A DNA stretch of 64,000 nucleotides from Pseudomonas sp. Fl4BN1 (GTDB lineage: Bacteria; Pseudomonadota; Gammaproteobacteria; Pseudomonadales; Pseudomonadaceae), in contig NZ_JAAARM010000004.1 in NCBI RefSeq assembly GCF_009908285.1, positions 124,001 through 188,000 on the forward strand. Direction: 5' to 3'. The notes beneath the pieces are model-generated. The model did no database searches and was not told the DNA's origin. It saw only the letters and a list, made by a program, of their open reading frames with translations. Positions 47,253 to 56,798 of this stretch are shown piece by piece. Every line of letters starts with the position of its first letter. Positions within the stretch are counted from its first letter, which is position 1. The position numbers were made by a program, and so were the translations under genes.

Positions 47253-47882
47253 CTACATCGGCGGCGCAACCCCGTCCTTGCCGGCGGAAATCGACTGCGC
47301 GGTGAGTTTGCCGTCGGCGCTCTGGGTGACGAACATCACCACCTTGACCCCAGCCTTGAGCAGGCTGCGATCCCCGGGAGCGAGGTTGACGATGGGAACG
47401 TCGTCCGGCACCAGGATCTTCTGCTGGCCCCCCTTGTAGTTGACGGTCAGGGTGCGGCCATTGCTCACCACCAGGTCACCGACACTGCCATTGGTCATGC
47501 TGCTGCCCTTGGCCAGGTCGAAGGGCCGATGGCCATCGCCGGTGCCGGCCATCTGCGGTGGGAATACATGCACTTCCATGGCCTTGAGGGTGCCGTCGGC
47601 CATGGGCATGGCCGCCGAGCCGATATAGCTGCCGGGCTTGATGTCTTCGATATTGGCCAGGGTCACGGCGCGCACCTGGGTCTGCGGCGTGAGATCGACA
47701 CTGACATTCTCGCCGCTGTTGACATGCACCCGTACCACATCACCGCTGATCCCGGTGATTTCCCCGCGCACGCCAATGCGCATGCCCGGAGCATCCTGGG
47801 CCAGGGCCGCAGTGCTGCCCAGCATGAATGCCAGGGCGATGCATTGAACGTTGCACAACAGACCAAGCAAAGACCGATTCAT
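47253..47882 (-). CDS. Secreted DUF5666-like beta-barrel-repeat protein
   Basis: The 209-residue protein has a signal peptide ending 'STAALA-QDAPG' (about residue 28). After it come two to three similar OB-like stretches, 'IGVRGEITGISGDVVRVHVNSGENVSVDLTPQTQVRAV' and 'VGDLVVSNGRTLTVNYKGGQQKILVPDDVPIVNL', which resemble DUF5666. GAGGAA is too close to the first ATG (47891) and fits the second, used here. The function is unknown; a metal- or polysaccharide-related periplasmic role is only a guess. Confidence 0.7.
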   Translation of the reverse strand: MNRSLLGLLCNVQCIALAFMLGSTAALAQDAPGMRIGVRGEITGISGDVVRVHVNSGENVSVDLTPQTQVRAVTLANIEDIKPGSYIGSAAMPMADGTLKAMEVHVFPPQMAGTGDGHRPFDLAKGSSMTNGSVGDLVVSNGRTLTVNYKGGQQKILVPDDVPIVNLAPGDRSLLKAGVKVVMFVTQSADGKLTAQSISAGKDGVAPPM

Positions 47883-48143
47883 GAAATGCATTTCCTCTAC
47901 TGAAAGGGTGCACAGGGCCACGCAGCCAACGCCTGGACCCTGGAAGGCATGAGCATGCTATCGAGCAGGATGTAAGTAAATGTATCATTGCGCCTCGGCA
48001 GCGGTACGCCCTCGACAATACCCGGATCGCCGGCAATCGGTCATTTATTCCCCATTGGAATAATCCTGTTACCCGCCCCTCCCCGCTGCATCACTGCGCT
48101 GTCGCTCCATCTCGCTCCATCCTATCGCTGCCAGAGAACCGTG

Positions 48144-49352
48144 ATGACTTCCACCCCCCAGGCGCTGCCTGCCAGCAGCCCGACAATGACCCGAGGCATG
48201 GTGTTGCTGTTCGCCTTCTGCTGCGGTGCCATCGTCGCCAACATCTACTACGCACAGCCGATCATCGAATTGATCGCACCGGACCTGGGCCTGTCCAACT
48301 CCATGGCCAGCCTGATCGTGTCCCTGACCCAGATCGGCTATGCCCTGGGCCTGTTCTTCCTGGTACCACTGGGGGACCTGCTGGAAAACCGTCGGCTGAT
48401 GATCATCACCACCCTGGTGGCTATCGCCAGCTTACTGGGCGCCGCCTTTACCCAGCAGCCCAATGCCTTTCTCCTGGTGTCGCTGCTGATCGGCTTCAGC
48501 TCGGTGTCGGTGCAGATCCTCATTCCCCTGGCTGCGCACCTGGCACCCGAGGAATCCCGGGGCCGGGTGGTAGGGGGAATCATGGGCGGTCTGCTGCTGG
48601 GGATTCTCCTGGCCCGCCCAGTGTCCAGCGTGGTGGCCGACCACTTCGGCTGGCGCTCGATGTTCATCGCCGCCGCAGTGCTGATGGCCGCTATCAGCCT
48701 GGTGCTGATGCTGACCATCCCCAAGCGCCAGCCGGCCCACAGTGCGACCTACGGCCAGTTGCTGCACTCCCTGGGAAGCCTGCTGCGCCAGCAACCGGTC
48801 CTGCGTCAGCGAGCCTTCTACCAGGGTTGCATGTTCGCCACCTTCAGCCTGTTCTGGACCGCAGCGCCCCTGGAACTGGCCCGGCATCACGGCCTGTCGC
48901 AGAGCCAGATCGCGCTCTTCGCCCTGGTAGGTGCCATCGGCGCCATAGCCGCGCCCATCAGCGGACGCCTGGCGGATGCCGGGCATACCCGTATCGCCTC
49001 GCTGCTGGCCATGCTGCTGGCGGCCCTGAGCTTCGTGCCGAGCCTGATCCATCCGGCCTACAGCGTCATCGGCCTGGCGGTAACCGGAGTAGTCCTGGAT
49101 TTCTGCGTGCAGATGAACATGGTGCTTGGACAGCGCGCGGTGTACGCCCTCGACGCCCACAGCCGCAGCCGCCTGAATGCGCTCTACATGACCAGTATCT
49201 TTATCGGCGGTGCCTTCGGCTCATCGATTGCCAGCGCGGTCTACGAACATTCCGGCTGGCTGGGAATCGTGCTGGTGGGCAGCGCGTTTCCGCTACTGGC
49301 GCTGCTGCGATTCCTGCTGGTGAAGGAAAACCACAGCCCGGTCCACGCCTAG
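48144..49352 (+). CDS. MFS transporter
   Basis: This is a 402-residue, twelve-helix major facilitator of the drug/proton antiporter kind. 'NIYYAQPIIELIAPDLGLSNSMASLIVSLTQIGYALGLFFLVPLGDLLENRRLM' holds the loop 2-3 motif in the form 'GDLLENRR'. 'SGRLADAGHTR' is the matching motif in the second half. AGAG and GTG precede the chosen ATG; the open frame extends to 47988 but the extra part is not membrane-like. Substrate unknown. A hairpin with GCCGATTC/GAATCGGC arms (49373-49395) follows and probably ends it. Confidence 0.88.
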   Translation: MTSTPQALPASSPTMTRGMVLLFAFCCGAIVANIYYAQPIIELIAPDLGLSNSMASLIVSLTQIGYALGLFFLVPLGDLLENRRLMIITTLVAIASLLGAAFTQQPNAFLLVSLLIGFSSVSVQILIPLAAHLAPEESRGRVVGGIMGGLLLGILLARPVSSVVADHFGWRSMFIAAAVLMAAISLVLMLTIPKRQPAHSATYGQLLHSLGSLLRQQPVLRQRAFYQGCMFATFSLFWTAAPLELARHHGLSQSQIALFALVGAIGAIAAPISGRLADAGHTRIASLLAMLLAALSFVPSLIHPAYSVIGLAVTGVVLDFCVQMNMVLGQRAVYALDAHSRSRLNALYMTSIFIGGAFGSSIASAVYEHSGWLGIVLVGSAFPLLALLRFLLVKENHSPVHA

Positions 49353-49372
49353 CCTTGCGTGTCGGCGGCCTT

Positions 49373-49395
49373 GCCGATTCAGCGCAAGAATCGGC
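49373..49395. terminator. Hairpin between the MFS gene and the unknown membrane protein gene
   Basis: GCCGATTC and GAATCGGC make a perfect 8-bp stem around AGCGCAA between the two converging genes. There is no T-run, so termination is only probable. Confidence 0.5.
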
Positions 49396-49447
49396 GAGCG
49401 CCAAAACCGGGCGTTAGAGGATTACCTGGAGCAGTTGCTGGCGTGTC

Positions 49448-50590
49448 TCAAATACGCTCGCGCACCAGCACTTCGATATTCACCGCTTCACCCCAGCGCC
49501 GTAGCCGGTCGATCAGGCCCGGATCGGTTTCTCCCACCAGGTACAGGATGTCGATGGTCTGGGTCGCCGCCCACTCGACAAACTCGCTGCTGTCGAACTC
49601 GGCAAGGGTCGTGAGGCGGAACTCGTTCTCGTAAAAGCCCGGCGTCACCGGGACCGGAGAGTCCTGGGGGCTGGCCCCGGCAATGAATTCACAGGACAGG
49701 TGCACCACGCCCCATTGCGCCACACGCCAGTTCCTCAGCGCCTCGTCCAGCCGGGCACGGGCGCCACGGACAAATCCCAGGCCATCGATCACCACACGCT
49801 GGTTGACGATCAGCCACAGCTTGCGCCGCCGTGGCGCCTTGAGCAGCACCTCGCCAGTGACCTTGGAAGCTCGCAGGGCCAAGGCGATCACCAGCAGCAA
49901 CGGCACGCAGTAGCCATAGAGCTTCTCGGCCTGGCTGACCTCGGTCAGCCCTTGCAACCGGTGGACATCGGCCCGCTGACGCTCGATCTCGCCGAAGGTC
50001 TCGCTCAGGCGCTCAAGCCATTGGCTGACCAGCGGCGCTGAATACTCGCTACGAAGATCCCCCAGGGCCTGCTGCACCTTGATCACCGCCAACGCCGACA
50101 AGCGCCCGTCGGCCGAGCGCTCCAGAGCGGCAAAGCGCTCGCACAGCCGACTGACCTGGGCTGCATCCTGGGGTTCAGGCAGATCCTTGGCGGCCTTGCA
50201 ATGTTCACTGCCGAGCATGTCGTCGATTTCGGCCGCGATACGCTTGTGCAGGCGACTCTCGGCACTTTGTGCCAACTGGTAATCAGTCTGGAACCAATCC
50301 ACCCGCACTGCCTGAGTGGCACTGATCAAGGCCAGGGACGCCAGCAGCAGCCAACCATAATCCACGCGCTTCCAGCCGACTTCCCCCAGCCGGAACACCG
50401 AGATCAAACTCCAGCAGAAGAAGTAGTACATGAAGGCGAACGCCACCAACAGGTACACCGGCGCCAGGGACAGATAGATCAATTCCGGCACATCGGCCGA
50501 CCCCTGGCCATACACCAGCAACAAGACACCGACCACAGCCAGCCAAAACACCATGGGCGCAAAATAGGGTTTATTCAGGTCTTTCTTCAT
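49448..50590 (-). CDS. Membrane protein of unknown function
   Basis: I do not recognise this 380-residue protein. Three membrane helices (about 12-28, 38-62 and 77-93) come first, then a periplasmic, mostly helical domain (about 97-225). That domain has two cysteines (Cys131, Cys150) that could pair. A fourth helix (about 226-241) leads to a soluble cytoplasmic domain (about 250-380) with 'RRKLWLIVNQRVVIDGLGFVRGARARLDEALRNWRVAQWGVVHLSCEFI' and 'WAATQTIDILYLVGETDPGLIDRLRRWGEAVNIEVLVRERI'. The C-terminal part looks like an alpha/beta fold with a nucleotide- or sugar-binding feel, but no motif settles it. It lies 139 bp downstream of the ccm-linked lipoprotein gene and may belong to the same transcript. 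Confidence 0.75.
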   Translation of the reverse strand: MKKDLNKPYFAPMVFWLAVVGVLLLVYGQGSADVPELIYLSLAPVYLLVAFAFMYYFFCWSLISVFRLGEVGWKRVDYGWLLLASLALISATQAVRVDWFQTDYQLAQSAESRLHKRIAAEIDDMLGSEHCKAAKDLPEPQDAAQVSRLCERFAALERSADGRLSALAVIKVQQALGDLRSEYSAPLVSQWLERLSETFGEIERQRADVHRLQGLTEVSQAEKLYGYCVPLLLVIALALRASKVTGEVLLKAPRRRKLWLIVNQRVVIDGLGFVRGARARLDEALRNWRVAQWGVVHLSCEFIAGASPQDSPVPVTPGFYENEFRLTTLAEFDSSEFVEWAATQTIDILYLVGETDPGLIDRLRRWGEAVNIEVLVRERI

Positions 50591-50729
50591 TGGATGCTCA
50601 ACGACAACGACTCAGGAACACCCCGCTGTATCGGCCAGCCTTCCCGGGGCTTAAATAATCCGCCAGCCGTGGCAAGGCTTGCGCCGGCTCGGGCCTGCGC
50701 GGGTGCAGTCAGGCAGCGAGGCCTGGGGT

Positions 50730-51119
50730 TTACTGGTATTGGCGCCCCAACCCGGCCGGAACCCCATGAATATCGGTGTCTTCCCAAGGTCCATCCGGGC
50801 TGATGGAGCGGCTCCAGCCGTTGTTCCAACGGTAGTAGGTACGCTGGCGATAGAAGGTATCGCTCTGGTTCTCCAGCACATACACCCCAAGTCGCGCGTC
50901 CCAGTGGCTGTGGCCGCCCGGTGGCGGGGCAAAGCTCGCCGAAGTACGTGGCAGGGGCTTGGCAGCGGGGATCGGCGCGCCGGGCGTACTCGGCGCCGGG
51001 CGGGTGCTCGGCCGCGCAGGCGGAATCGGCTCGGAGCTGGTGGGCTGAGGCCGCGAGACCGTACAAGCGCTCAACCCCAGGACCAGTGCTAACAGGGTGA
51101 TACGAGCGATGACGGTCAT
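50730..51119 (-). CDS. Lipoprotein of unknown function at the ccm operon end
   Basis: This 129-residue lipoprotein has the lipobox LSAC (Cys19), a Pro/Ser-rich linker (about 22-65), and a compact aromatic C-terminal domain. That domain contains 'GHSHWDARLGVYVLENQSDTFYRQRTYYRWNNGWSRSISPDGPW'. Similar proteins are common in Pseudomonas but uncharacterised. The ATG lies 14 bp past the ccmI stop, so it is probably cotranscribed with the cytochrome c maturation genes. Whether it takes part in that process is unknown. An earlier in-frame start at 51212 lies inside ccmI and lacks support. Confidence 0.75.
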   Translation of the reverse strand: MTVIARITLLALVLGLSACTVSRPQPTSSEPIPPARPSTRPAPSTPGAPIPAAKPLPRTSASFAPPPGGHSHWDARLGVYVLENQSDTFYRQRTYYRWNNGWSRSISPDGPWEDTDIHGVPAGLGRQYQ

Positions 51120-51133
51120 GGCGGTTTCTCTGA

Positions 51134-52339
51134 TTATTGATCCGGGCTGTCGATGGTCAACTGCTGGGCGGCAGTCGTGCTGCTGGCCAAGGGCTGGCTG
51201 CGCCCGACCCACTCGCCGGCCGTTGGCTGGCCGGCGCGGGATACGCGCGCAACCAGTTGGACTTCAGGGAAGTTCGACAGTTTCAACTGCGGCATCATTG
51301 CGTCGGCATCGCCCAACTCGACGGTTACCGGCAGATCGGCCACGGTCACACGCTTGGCCGCCAGTGGCGCGGGCGGGCCCTGGGTGGCGCGAGCGAAGAT
51401 GAACACGCTGTCATCCGGCTGGACCTTGGCCTTGAGCTCGGCCGCCAGGTCAACCCGGACCTTGAGCAAAGCGCCATTGGGCTTGGTCGCAGGCTCAGTC
51501 GCGACCTTGCCGCCGCTGGCCACCAGCTTCTCGCTGGCGCGATCGATACCGCCCTGCAGTGCTGCACGCGAGTTGTCGTCCGGTGGCAGTTGCGCCTGCA
51601 GGCGCTTCCAGTAATCGATGGCTTCCTGGAATCTCCCGCCTTCAAAGGCTGCAATCCCCAGTAGCCCGAGGCTGGTGACTTCGTTGGGATCGGCTTTCAG
51701 CGCTTCGTCGGTCAAGCCCCGGACCTTGTCCGACCATTGCTTGTTGTCTGCGAAGTACTGGGCCTGGGCCCACTGCCCGAGCAGCTCCGGCTGGCGCCCG
51801 GCCAGGGCCACGGTGCGCTCGAAGATCTTCGCCGCGTCCGCAGGACGGTCCTGGGCCATGTAGGTGCGTCCGAGGAAATACAGGCCCTCGGCGGAATCCG
51901 GCTGCGCTGCTACCGCACGTTCCAGGCGCCGAGTCATTTCGTCCATGGACTGTGGCGCTTGGGCGAACTCCCGGGTCAGTTCAACCTTGTCGCTGGCACC
52001 GAAGTGCAGGTACAGGCCCAGCCCCAGGATCGGCACCAGCAACGCCGCCAGCAACGGCAACGGCTTGCCCAGGCGCGAGGTGCGCACCGGGCCGTTGCCT
52101 TCGGTGTCCGCCAGCAGTTCGCGGGCAGCTTCGGCGCGACCGCTGTCCATCTGTTCGGCACTGAGCACGCCTTCCTGCTGCTGGCTGTGCAGCTCGGCCA
52201 CGCGCTCTTCATAAAGCGCCACGTTCAGCGCGGTACGATCCTCTTCACGCTGAGCACGACGCTCACGCAACACCGGGATCAACAGGAAACTCAGGGCAAT
52301 CAGGAGCAGCAGGCCTGCCGCAAGCCAGAAATCAATCAT
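51134..52339 (-). CDS. ccmI: Cytochrome c maturation protein CcmI (CycH)
   Basis: CcmI presents apocytochrome c to the haem ligation complex. It is 401 residues: two N-terminal membrane helices (about 4-22 and 95-113) are separated by a cytoplasmic loop with a Leu/Glu-rich coiled coil, '[40 protein letters not shown]'. Tetratricopeptide repeats (about 135-265) follow, then a C-terminal beta domain. The layout is that of the fused CcmI/NrfG type. Its start overlaps the ccmH stop by 4 bp. It is the last recognised ccm gene of the operon. Confidence 0.95.
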   Translation of the reverse strand: MIDFWLAAGLLLLIALSFLLIPVLRERRAQREEDRTALNVALYEERVAELHSQQQEGVLSAEQMDSGRAEAARELLADTEGNGPVRTSRLGKPLPLLAALLVPILGLGLYLHFGASDKVELTREFAQAPQSMDEMTRRLERAVAAQPDSAEGLYFLGRTYMAQDRPADAAKIFERTVALAGRQPELLGQWAQAQYFADNKQWSDKVRGLTDEALKADPNEVTSLGLLGIAAFEGGRFQEAIDYWKRLQAQLPPDDNSRAALQGGIDRASEKLVASGGKVATEPATKPNGALLKVRVDLAAELKAKVQPDDSVFIFARATQGPPAPLAAKRVTVADLPVTVELGDADAMMPQLKLSNFPEVQLVARVSRAGQPTAGEWVGRSQPLASSTTAAQQLTIDSPDQ

Positions 52340-52806
52340 GGGTGGTTTTTATCCAGCAGTTGGTCGAGGCGCTGACGCTCTTCGACGGAAAGCGTGTTCG
52401 GGCTGTCGCTGCGCTCGGCACGACGACGCCGGACAATCACGGCAATGAGCACCAGGCCACCCAGCAACAGTGCGGCAGGGCCGAACCAGAGCAGCGCGGT
52501 CTTGCCGGTCAAAGCCGGCCGGTAGCGGACGAAGTCACCGTAGCGATCGACCATGAAGTCGATGATCTGCTGATTGTCCTTGCCCTCGCCGAGCATGCGG
52601 AAAATCTCTTTGCGCAGGTCCGCGGCGATGGGTGCGTTGGAGTCGGCGATGTCCTGGTTCTGGCACTTGGGGCAGCGCAGTTCCTTGGTCAGCTCGTGAT
52701 AGCGTTCGCGCTCGGCGTCGTTGGCGAACTGATAGGTGTCGATGGCGGCGTGGGCCACGCCAGCGATGCTCAGGCCCAGGATGGCAGCGGCTAACCAGCG
52801 CTTCAT
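52336..52806 (-). CDS. ccmH: Cytochrome c maturation protein CcmH
   Basis: CcmH keeps the haem-binding cysteines of apocytochrome c reduced. It is 156 residues, the short type without TPRs. A signal peptide (about residues 1-20) is followed by the periplasmic redox domain with Cys45 and Cys48 in '[24 protein letters not shown]'. A membrane anchor (about 103-122) and a short cytoplasmic tail close it. It overlaps both ccmG and ccmI by 4 bp, so the three are translated together. Confidence 0.96.
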   Translation of the reverse strand: MKRWLAAAILGLSIAGVAHAAIDTYQFANDAERERYHELTKELRCPKCQNQDIADSNAPIAADLRKEIFRMLGEGKDNQQIIDFMVDRYGDFVRYRPALTGKTALLWFGPAALLLGGLVLIAVIVRRRRAERSDSPNTLSVEERQRLDQLLDKNHP

Positions 52807-53339
52807 GGCTTGGCCTCATCCACCAGCGCCTGGTACTTGGCGGCCAGCTGTTCGCGCCATACCACTTCGTCGATCACCCCGACGAACTTGTCGCGGATGA
52901 TGCCCTTGGCATCGATGAAGAAGGTTTCCGGCGCACCGTAGACGCCAAGGTTCAAGCCCAGGGAGCCGTCCTCGTCACGCACGTCCAGCTGATAGGGGTT
53001 GTGGAACTCCGCCAGCCACTTCAGGGCGTCGGCATTGACGTCCTTGTAGTTGACGCCGTAGATCACCACGCCTTGCTGGGCCAGCTTGTTCAGCACCGGG
53101 TGCTCGACCCGGCAGGAGATACACCAGGTGGCCCAGACGTTGACCAGCGCCGGCTTGCCCAGCAGGTCGGCTCGGGTCAGGGTCTTGTCGCCCTGCACCG
53201 CCGGCAGGGAAAACTCCGGGAACGGCTTGCCGATCATCGCCGACGGCAACTCGGCCGGGTCCAGGTACAACCCGCGGTACAGGAACACCGCGACCACCAG
53301 GAACAGGGCCAGGGGCAACATCATCATCCAGCGTCTCAT
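52803..53339 (-). CDS. ccmG: Thiol:disulfide interchange protein CcmG (DsbE)
   Basis: CcmG is the membrane-tethered thioredoxin that reduces apocytochrome or CcmH in the periplasm. It is 178 residues. One N-terminal helix (about 5-22) is followed by a thioredoxin fold with the active-site Cys73 and Cys76 in 'NVWATWCISCRVEHP' and the cis-Pro segment 'GAPETFFIDAKG'. It overlaps the genes on both sides by 4 bp. Confidence 0.96.
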   Translation of the reverse strand: MRRWMMMLPLALFLVVAVFLYRGLYLDPAELPSAMIGKPFPEFSLPAVQGDKTLTRADLLGKPALVNVWATWCISCRVEHPVLNKLAQQGVVIYGVNYKDVNADALKWLAEFHNPYQLDVRDEDGSLGLNLGVYGAPETFFIDAKGIIRDKFVGVIDEVVWREQLAAKYQALVDEAKP

Positions 53340-55324
53340 GCGGTGGCTCCTGTCATGCCCAGTGCTTCGCGCACGCGGGTTTTAACCTTGACCCGATAAC
53401 GTCGGTCCATCGCTGCCAGCAAGCCACCAAAACCGGTGAGCAGGCCGCCGAACCAGATCCAGCGCACGAATGGCTTGACGTGCACCCGCACGGCCCAGGC
53501 ACCCTCTTCCAGGGGCTCGCCCAGGGCGACATACAGGTCACGGGTGAACCCGGCGTCGATCCCGGCCTCAGTCATCATTGAGCTCTGCACGGTGTACAGG
53601 CGTTTTTCCGGATGCAGTAGCGCCACTTCCTTGCCGTTGCGCACGACCCGCACAGTGCCTTTGTCGGAGGTGAAGTTCGGCCCTTCGAAGTGCTTGGCCC
53701 CCTCGAAGATGAAGTGGTAACCGGCCAGCTCCATGGACTCGCCAGGCGCCAGACGCAGATCGCGCTCGGCACTGTTCTGGCTCGACAGCACGACACCCAG
53801 GGCACAGACCGCGATCCCCAGGTGCGCCAGCTGCATGCCCCAGTAGCTTCGAGTCAGGCTGGACAAGCCCTTGATCAAGCCTTTGTGGCGGGTCTTGTCG
53901 AAAATGTCGCGTACACCCGCCAACAGCACCCAGGCCGACAGCAGGAAAGTCGCCAGCACCGCCCAGTTGAAGTCGCCATAGGCAATGCCTGCAACCACGG
54001 CCAGGGCCACGCTGCCCAACAGTACCGGAGCGAGCATGCCCGCCAACCACTTCACCGGAGTGTCTTTCCAGCGCACCAGCACGCCCACCGCCATCACCAC
54101 CATCAGCAGCGCCATCAGCGGTATGAACAGAGCGTTGAAGTACGGCGGGCCCACCGACATCTTGGCCCCGCTCAGGGCGTCGAGCACCAGTGGGTACAGG
54201 GTGCCCAGGAGAATCATCGAGGCCGCCACCACCAGCACCAGGTTGTTACCCAGCAGCAGGGTTTCCCGGGACCACAGGTTGAAGCCCACCTGGCTCTTGA
54301 CCACCGGTGCGCGCAGGGCGAACAGGGTCAGGGAGCCACCCACCACGAACAGCAGGAAAATCAGGATGAACACGCCGCGCTCGGGGTCCGAGGCGAAGGC
54401 ATGCACCGACGTCAGCACCCCGGAACGCACCAGGAAGGTTCCCAGCAGGCTCAGTGAGAAAGCGGCGATGGCCAGCAGCACGGTCCAGCTTTTGAACACA
54501 CCGCGCTTTTCCGTGACCGCCAGGGAGTGGATCAGCGCCGTGCCGACCAGCCAAGGCATGAAGGAGGCGTTTTCCACCGGGTCCCAGAACCACCAGCCAC
54601 CCCAGCCGAGTTCGTAGTAGGCCCACCAGGAGCCCAGGGTGATACCGATGCCGAGGAAAGCCCAGGCGACGATGGTCCAGGGCCGCGACCAGCGGGCCCA
54701 GGCAGCGTCCAAGCGACCGCCCAGCAGCGCGGCGATGGCGAAGGCGAAGGCCACCGAGAAACCGACATAACCCATGTAGAGCATTGGCGGGTGGACGATC
54801 AGGCCGATGTCCTGCAGCAGCGGGTTGAGGTCACGGCCGTCCGCGGGTACCTGAGGCAGAATTCGCGAAAACGGGTTGGAGGTCATGATCAGGAACAGCA
54901 GGAAGCCAGTACTGATCATGCCCATCACTGCCAGCACCCGGGCCAGCATCACTTGCGGCAACTGGCGCGAGAACACCGACACGGCGAAGGTCCAGCCACC
55001 GAGGATCAGTGCCCACAACAGCAACGAGCCCTCGTGGGCGCCCCACACGGCGCTGAACTTGTAGTACCAGGGCAAGGCGCTGTTGGAGTTGCTGGCGACA
55101 TAGGCTACCGAGAAGTCATCGCTCATGAAGGCGTAGGTCAGGCAACCGAAGGCGAACACCAGGAACGCGAACTGGCCCCAGGCCGCCGGCTGGGCCAGGC
55201 TCATCCACAGGCGATCGCCACGCCAGGCGCCCAGCAGCGGAACCACCGCCTGGACCAGGGCGAAGCACAAGGCGAGGATCATCGCCAGATGGCCGAGTTC
55301 GGGAACGAACAGTGCGGAGCTCAT
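53336..55324 (-). CDS. ccmF: Cytochrome c maturation protein CcmF
   Basis: CcmF is the core of the haem lyase that attaches haem to apocytochrome c. It is 662 residues with about fifteen membrane helices. The tryptophan-rich WWD motif is seen as 'ELGWGGWWFWDPVENASFMPWLVGTALIHSLA', with the flanking conserved histidines. A large periplasmic loop lies near residues 525-610. The start overlaps nothing; 3 bp separate it from the ccmE stop. It overlaps ccmG by 4 bp at its end. Confidence 0.97.
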   Translation of the reverse strand: MSSALFVPELGHLAMILALCFALVQAVVPLLGAWRGDRLWMSLAQPAAWGQFAFLVFAFGCLTYAFMSDDFSVAYVASNSNSALPWYYKFSAVWGAHEGSLLLWALILGGWTFAVSVFSRQLPQVMLARVLAVMGMISTGFLLFLIMTSNPFSRILPQVPADGRDLNPLLQDIGLIVHPPMLYMGYVGFSVAFAFAIAALLGGRLDAAWARWSRPWTIVAWAFLGIGITLGSWWAYYELGWGGWWFWDPVENASFMPWLVGTALIHSLAVTEKRGVFKSWTVLLAIAAFSLSLLGTFLVRSGVLTSVHAFASDPERGVFILIFLLFVVGGSLTLFALRAPVVKSQVGFNLWSRETLLLGNNLVLVVAASMILLGTLYPLVLDALSGAKMSVGPPYFNALFIPLMALLMVVMAVGVLVRWKDTPVKWLAGMLAPVLLGSVALAVVAGIAYGDFNWAVLATFLLSAWVLLAGVRDIFDKTRHKGLIKGLSSLTRSYWGMQLAHLGIAVCALGVVLSSQNSAERDLRLAPGESMELAGYHFIFEGAKHFEGPNFTSDKGTVRVVRNGKEVALLHPEKRLYTVQSSMMTEAGIDAGFTRDLYVALGEPLEEGAWAVRVHVKPFVRWIWFGGLLTGFGGLLAAMDRRYRVKVKTRVREALGMTGATA

Positions 55325-55327
55325 GGC

Positions 55328-55783
55328 TTAACCCTCTTTGGCTGGCGTCGGTGCCGACTGGCCGCTGTCTTTCAGCGCCTTGGTAACTTCCGGCGGCATG
55401 TATTTTTCGTCGTGCTTGGCCAGCACTTCATCGGCCACCACCACGCCATCGGCGTTGAGCTTGCCCAGGGCGACAATGCCCTGCCCCTCGCGGAACAGGT
55501 CCGGAAGGATGCCGCGATAGGTGATGGTCACCGACTTGTTGAAGTCGGTGACCACGAATTTCACGTCCAGAGAGTCACCGGAACGCTGCAGGGAGCCGGC
55601 CTCGACCATGCCGCCGGCACGAATGCGCGTGTCCAGGGGCGCTTCGCCATTGGCGATCTGGGTCGGGGTGTAGAAGAGATTGATGTTTTCCTTCAGCGCA
55701 CTGAGGGCCAGACCGACGGCAATGCCGACGCCGACGAGAATCGCCAGGATGATCAAAAGACGCTTTTTACGCAGCGGATTCAC
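55328..55783 (-). CDS. ccmE: Cytochrome c maturation haem chaperone CcmE
   Basis: CcmE carries haem across the periplasm by a covalent bond. It is 151 residues: a single N-terminal helix (about 8-28) and an OB-fold domain. His124 in '[10 protein letters not shown]' is the residue that binds haem covalently and Tyr128 is the axial ligand. Spacing is right for the His type of CcmE. It overlaps ccmD by 4 bp. Confidence 0.96.
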   Translation of the reverse strand: MNPLRKKRLLIILAILVGVGIAVGLALSALKENINLFYTPTQIANGEAPLDTRIRAGGMVEAGSLQRSGDSLDVKFVVTDFNKSVTITYRGILPDLFREGQGIVALGKLNADGVVVADEVLAKHDEKYMPPEVTKALKDSGQSAPTPAKEG

Positions 55784-55956
55784 TTACCGTTCTCCCGGCG
55801 CAGACGACGCGCCTCTTGTTGCAGATAACGCTTGCGGGCCAGGATCGGCACCGCCACGTTGAGGGCCAGGACCGCCAGGCAGATGCCATAGGACGACCAG
55901 ACATACAGGCCGTGATGGCCCATGGCGATAAAGTCGCTGAAGGATGCAAAACTCAT
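55780..55956 (-). CDS. ccmD: Haem exporter protein CcmD
   Basis: CcmD is the small membrane subunit that helps release holo-CcmE from the CcmABC complex. It is 58 residues with one membrane helix (about 17-37, '[23 protein letters not shown]') and a charged tail, '[18 protein letters not shown]'. Its ATG overlaps the ccmC stop by 4 bp. The longer frame upstream to 55998 lies inside ccmC. Confidence 0.93.
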   Translation of the reverse strand: MSFASFSDFIAMGHHGLYVWSSYGICLAVLALNVAVPILARKRYLQQEARRLRRENGK

Positions 55957-56708
55957 CGAGTGGTCTCCAGGCAGCCCTGCACTTCGGCCTTGACCCAACT
56001 GGCCCGGGCTTCACGCTTGAGCACTTCCAGGCGCATGCGCAGCAGCAGCACGGCGCCAAAGAAACAGTAGAAGCCCAGCGCCGTGAGCAGCAGCGGCAGC
56101 CACATCTCCACCGGCATCGCCGGTTTTTCCGTGAGGGTGAAGGTCGCCCCCTGATGCAGGGTGTTCCACCACTCCACCGAGTACTTGATGATCGGGATAT
56201 TCACCACGCCGACAATCGCCAGCACCGCACAGGCCTTCGCGGCGCTGTCACGATTACTGATGGCGTTGCCCAAGGCAATCAGACCGAAGTACAGAAACAG
56301 CAGGATCAACATGGACGTCAGTCGCGCATCCCAGACCCACCACGAACCCCAGGTCGGCTTGCCCCAGATAGCCCCGGTCACCAGCGCCACGGCCGTCATC
56401 CAGGCACCGATCGGCGCAGCACATTGCAGTGCCACGTCCGCCAGCTTCATCTTCCACACCAGGCCGACCACGCCGCAGACCGCCAGCATCACGTAGCAGG
56501 ACTGCGCCAGCATGGCCGCAGGCACGTGGATATAGATGATGCGAAAGCTGTTGCCCTGCTGGTAGTCCGGTGGCGCAAAGGCCAGGCCCCAGACCACGCC
56601 GACAGCGATCAGCAACACCGCGGCGATGCTGAGCCAGGGCAGCATCTTGCCGCTGATGCCATAGAACCATTTAGGCGAGCCGAGCTTATGAAACCAAGTC
56701 CAGTTCAT
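55953..56708 (-). CDS. ccmC: Haem exporter protein CcmC
   Basis: CcmC delivers haem to CcmE. It is 251 residues with six membrane helices. The WWD signature is '[28 protein letters not shown]', with the flanking His residues expected for haem binding ('[11 protein letters not shown]' and '[15 protein letters not shown]'). A weak ribosome site precedes it. The 90-bp gap before it, after ccmB, holds two hairpins, the only real gap in the operon. Confidence 0.96.
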   Translation of the reverse strand: MNWTWFHKLGSPKWFYGISGKMLPWLSIAAVLLIAVGVVWGLAFAPPDYQQGNSFRIIYIHVPAAMLAQSCYVMLAVCGVVGLVWKMKLADVALQCAAPIGAWMTAVALVTGAIWGKPTWGSWWVWDARLTSMLILLFLYFGLIALGNAISNRDSAAKACAVLAIVGVVNIPIIKYSVEWWNTLHQGATFTLTEKPAMPVEMWLPLLLTALGFYCFFGAVLLLRMRLEVLKREARASWVKAEVQGCLETTR

Positions 56709-56741
56709 TCACTGTTTCCATCACGGGTGCTTTTCGTGGTC

Positions 56742-56788
56742 GAAAAGCCAGGGTCTTTTCTTAAACAGAAATGATCAAAAAATGATCA
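56742..56788 (-). promoter_or_regulatory. Two hairpins in the ccmB-ccmC gap
   Basis: GAAAAG (56742-56747) pairs with CTTTTC (56755-56760), and TGATCA occurs at 56772-56777 and 56783-56788 around AAAAA. They occupy the only noncoding gap in the ccm operon. They could set the ratio of CcmAB to the rest, or overlap an internal promoter. Confidence 0.45.
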
Positions 56789-56798
56789 GACCTCATTA

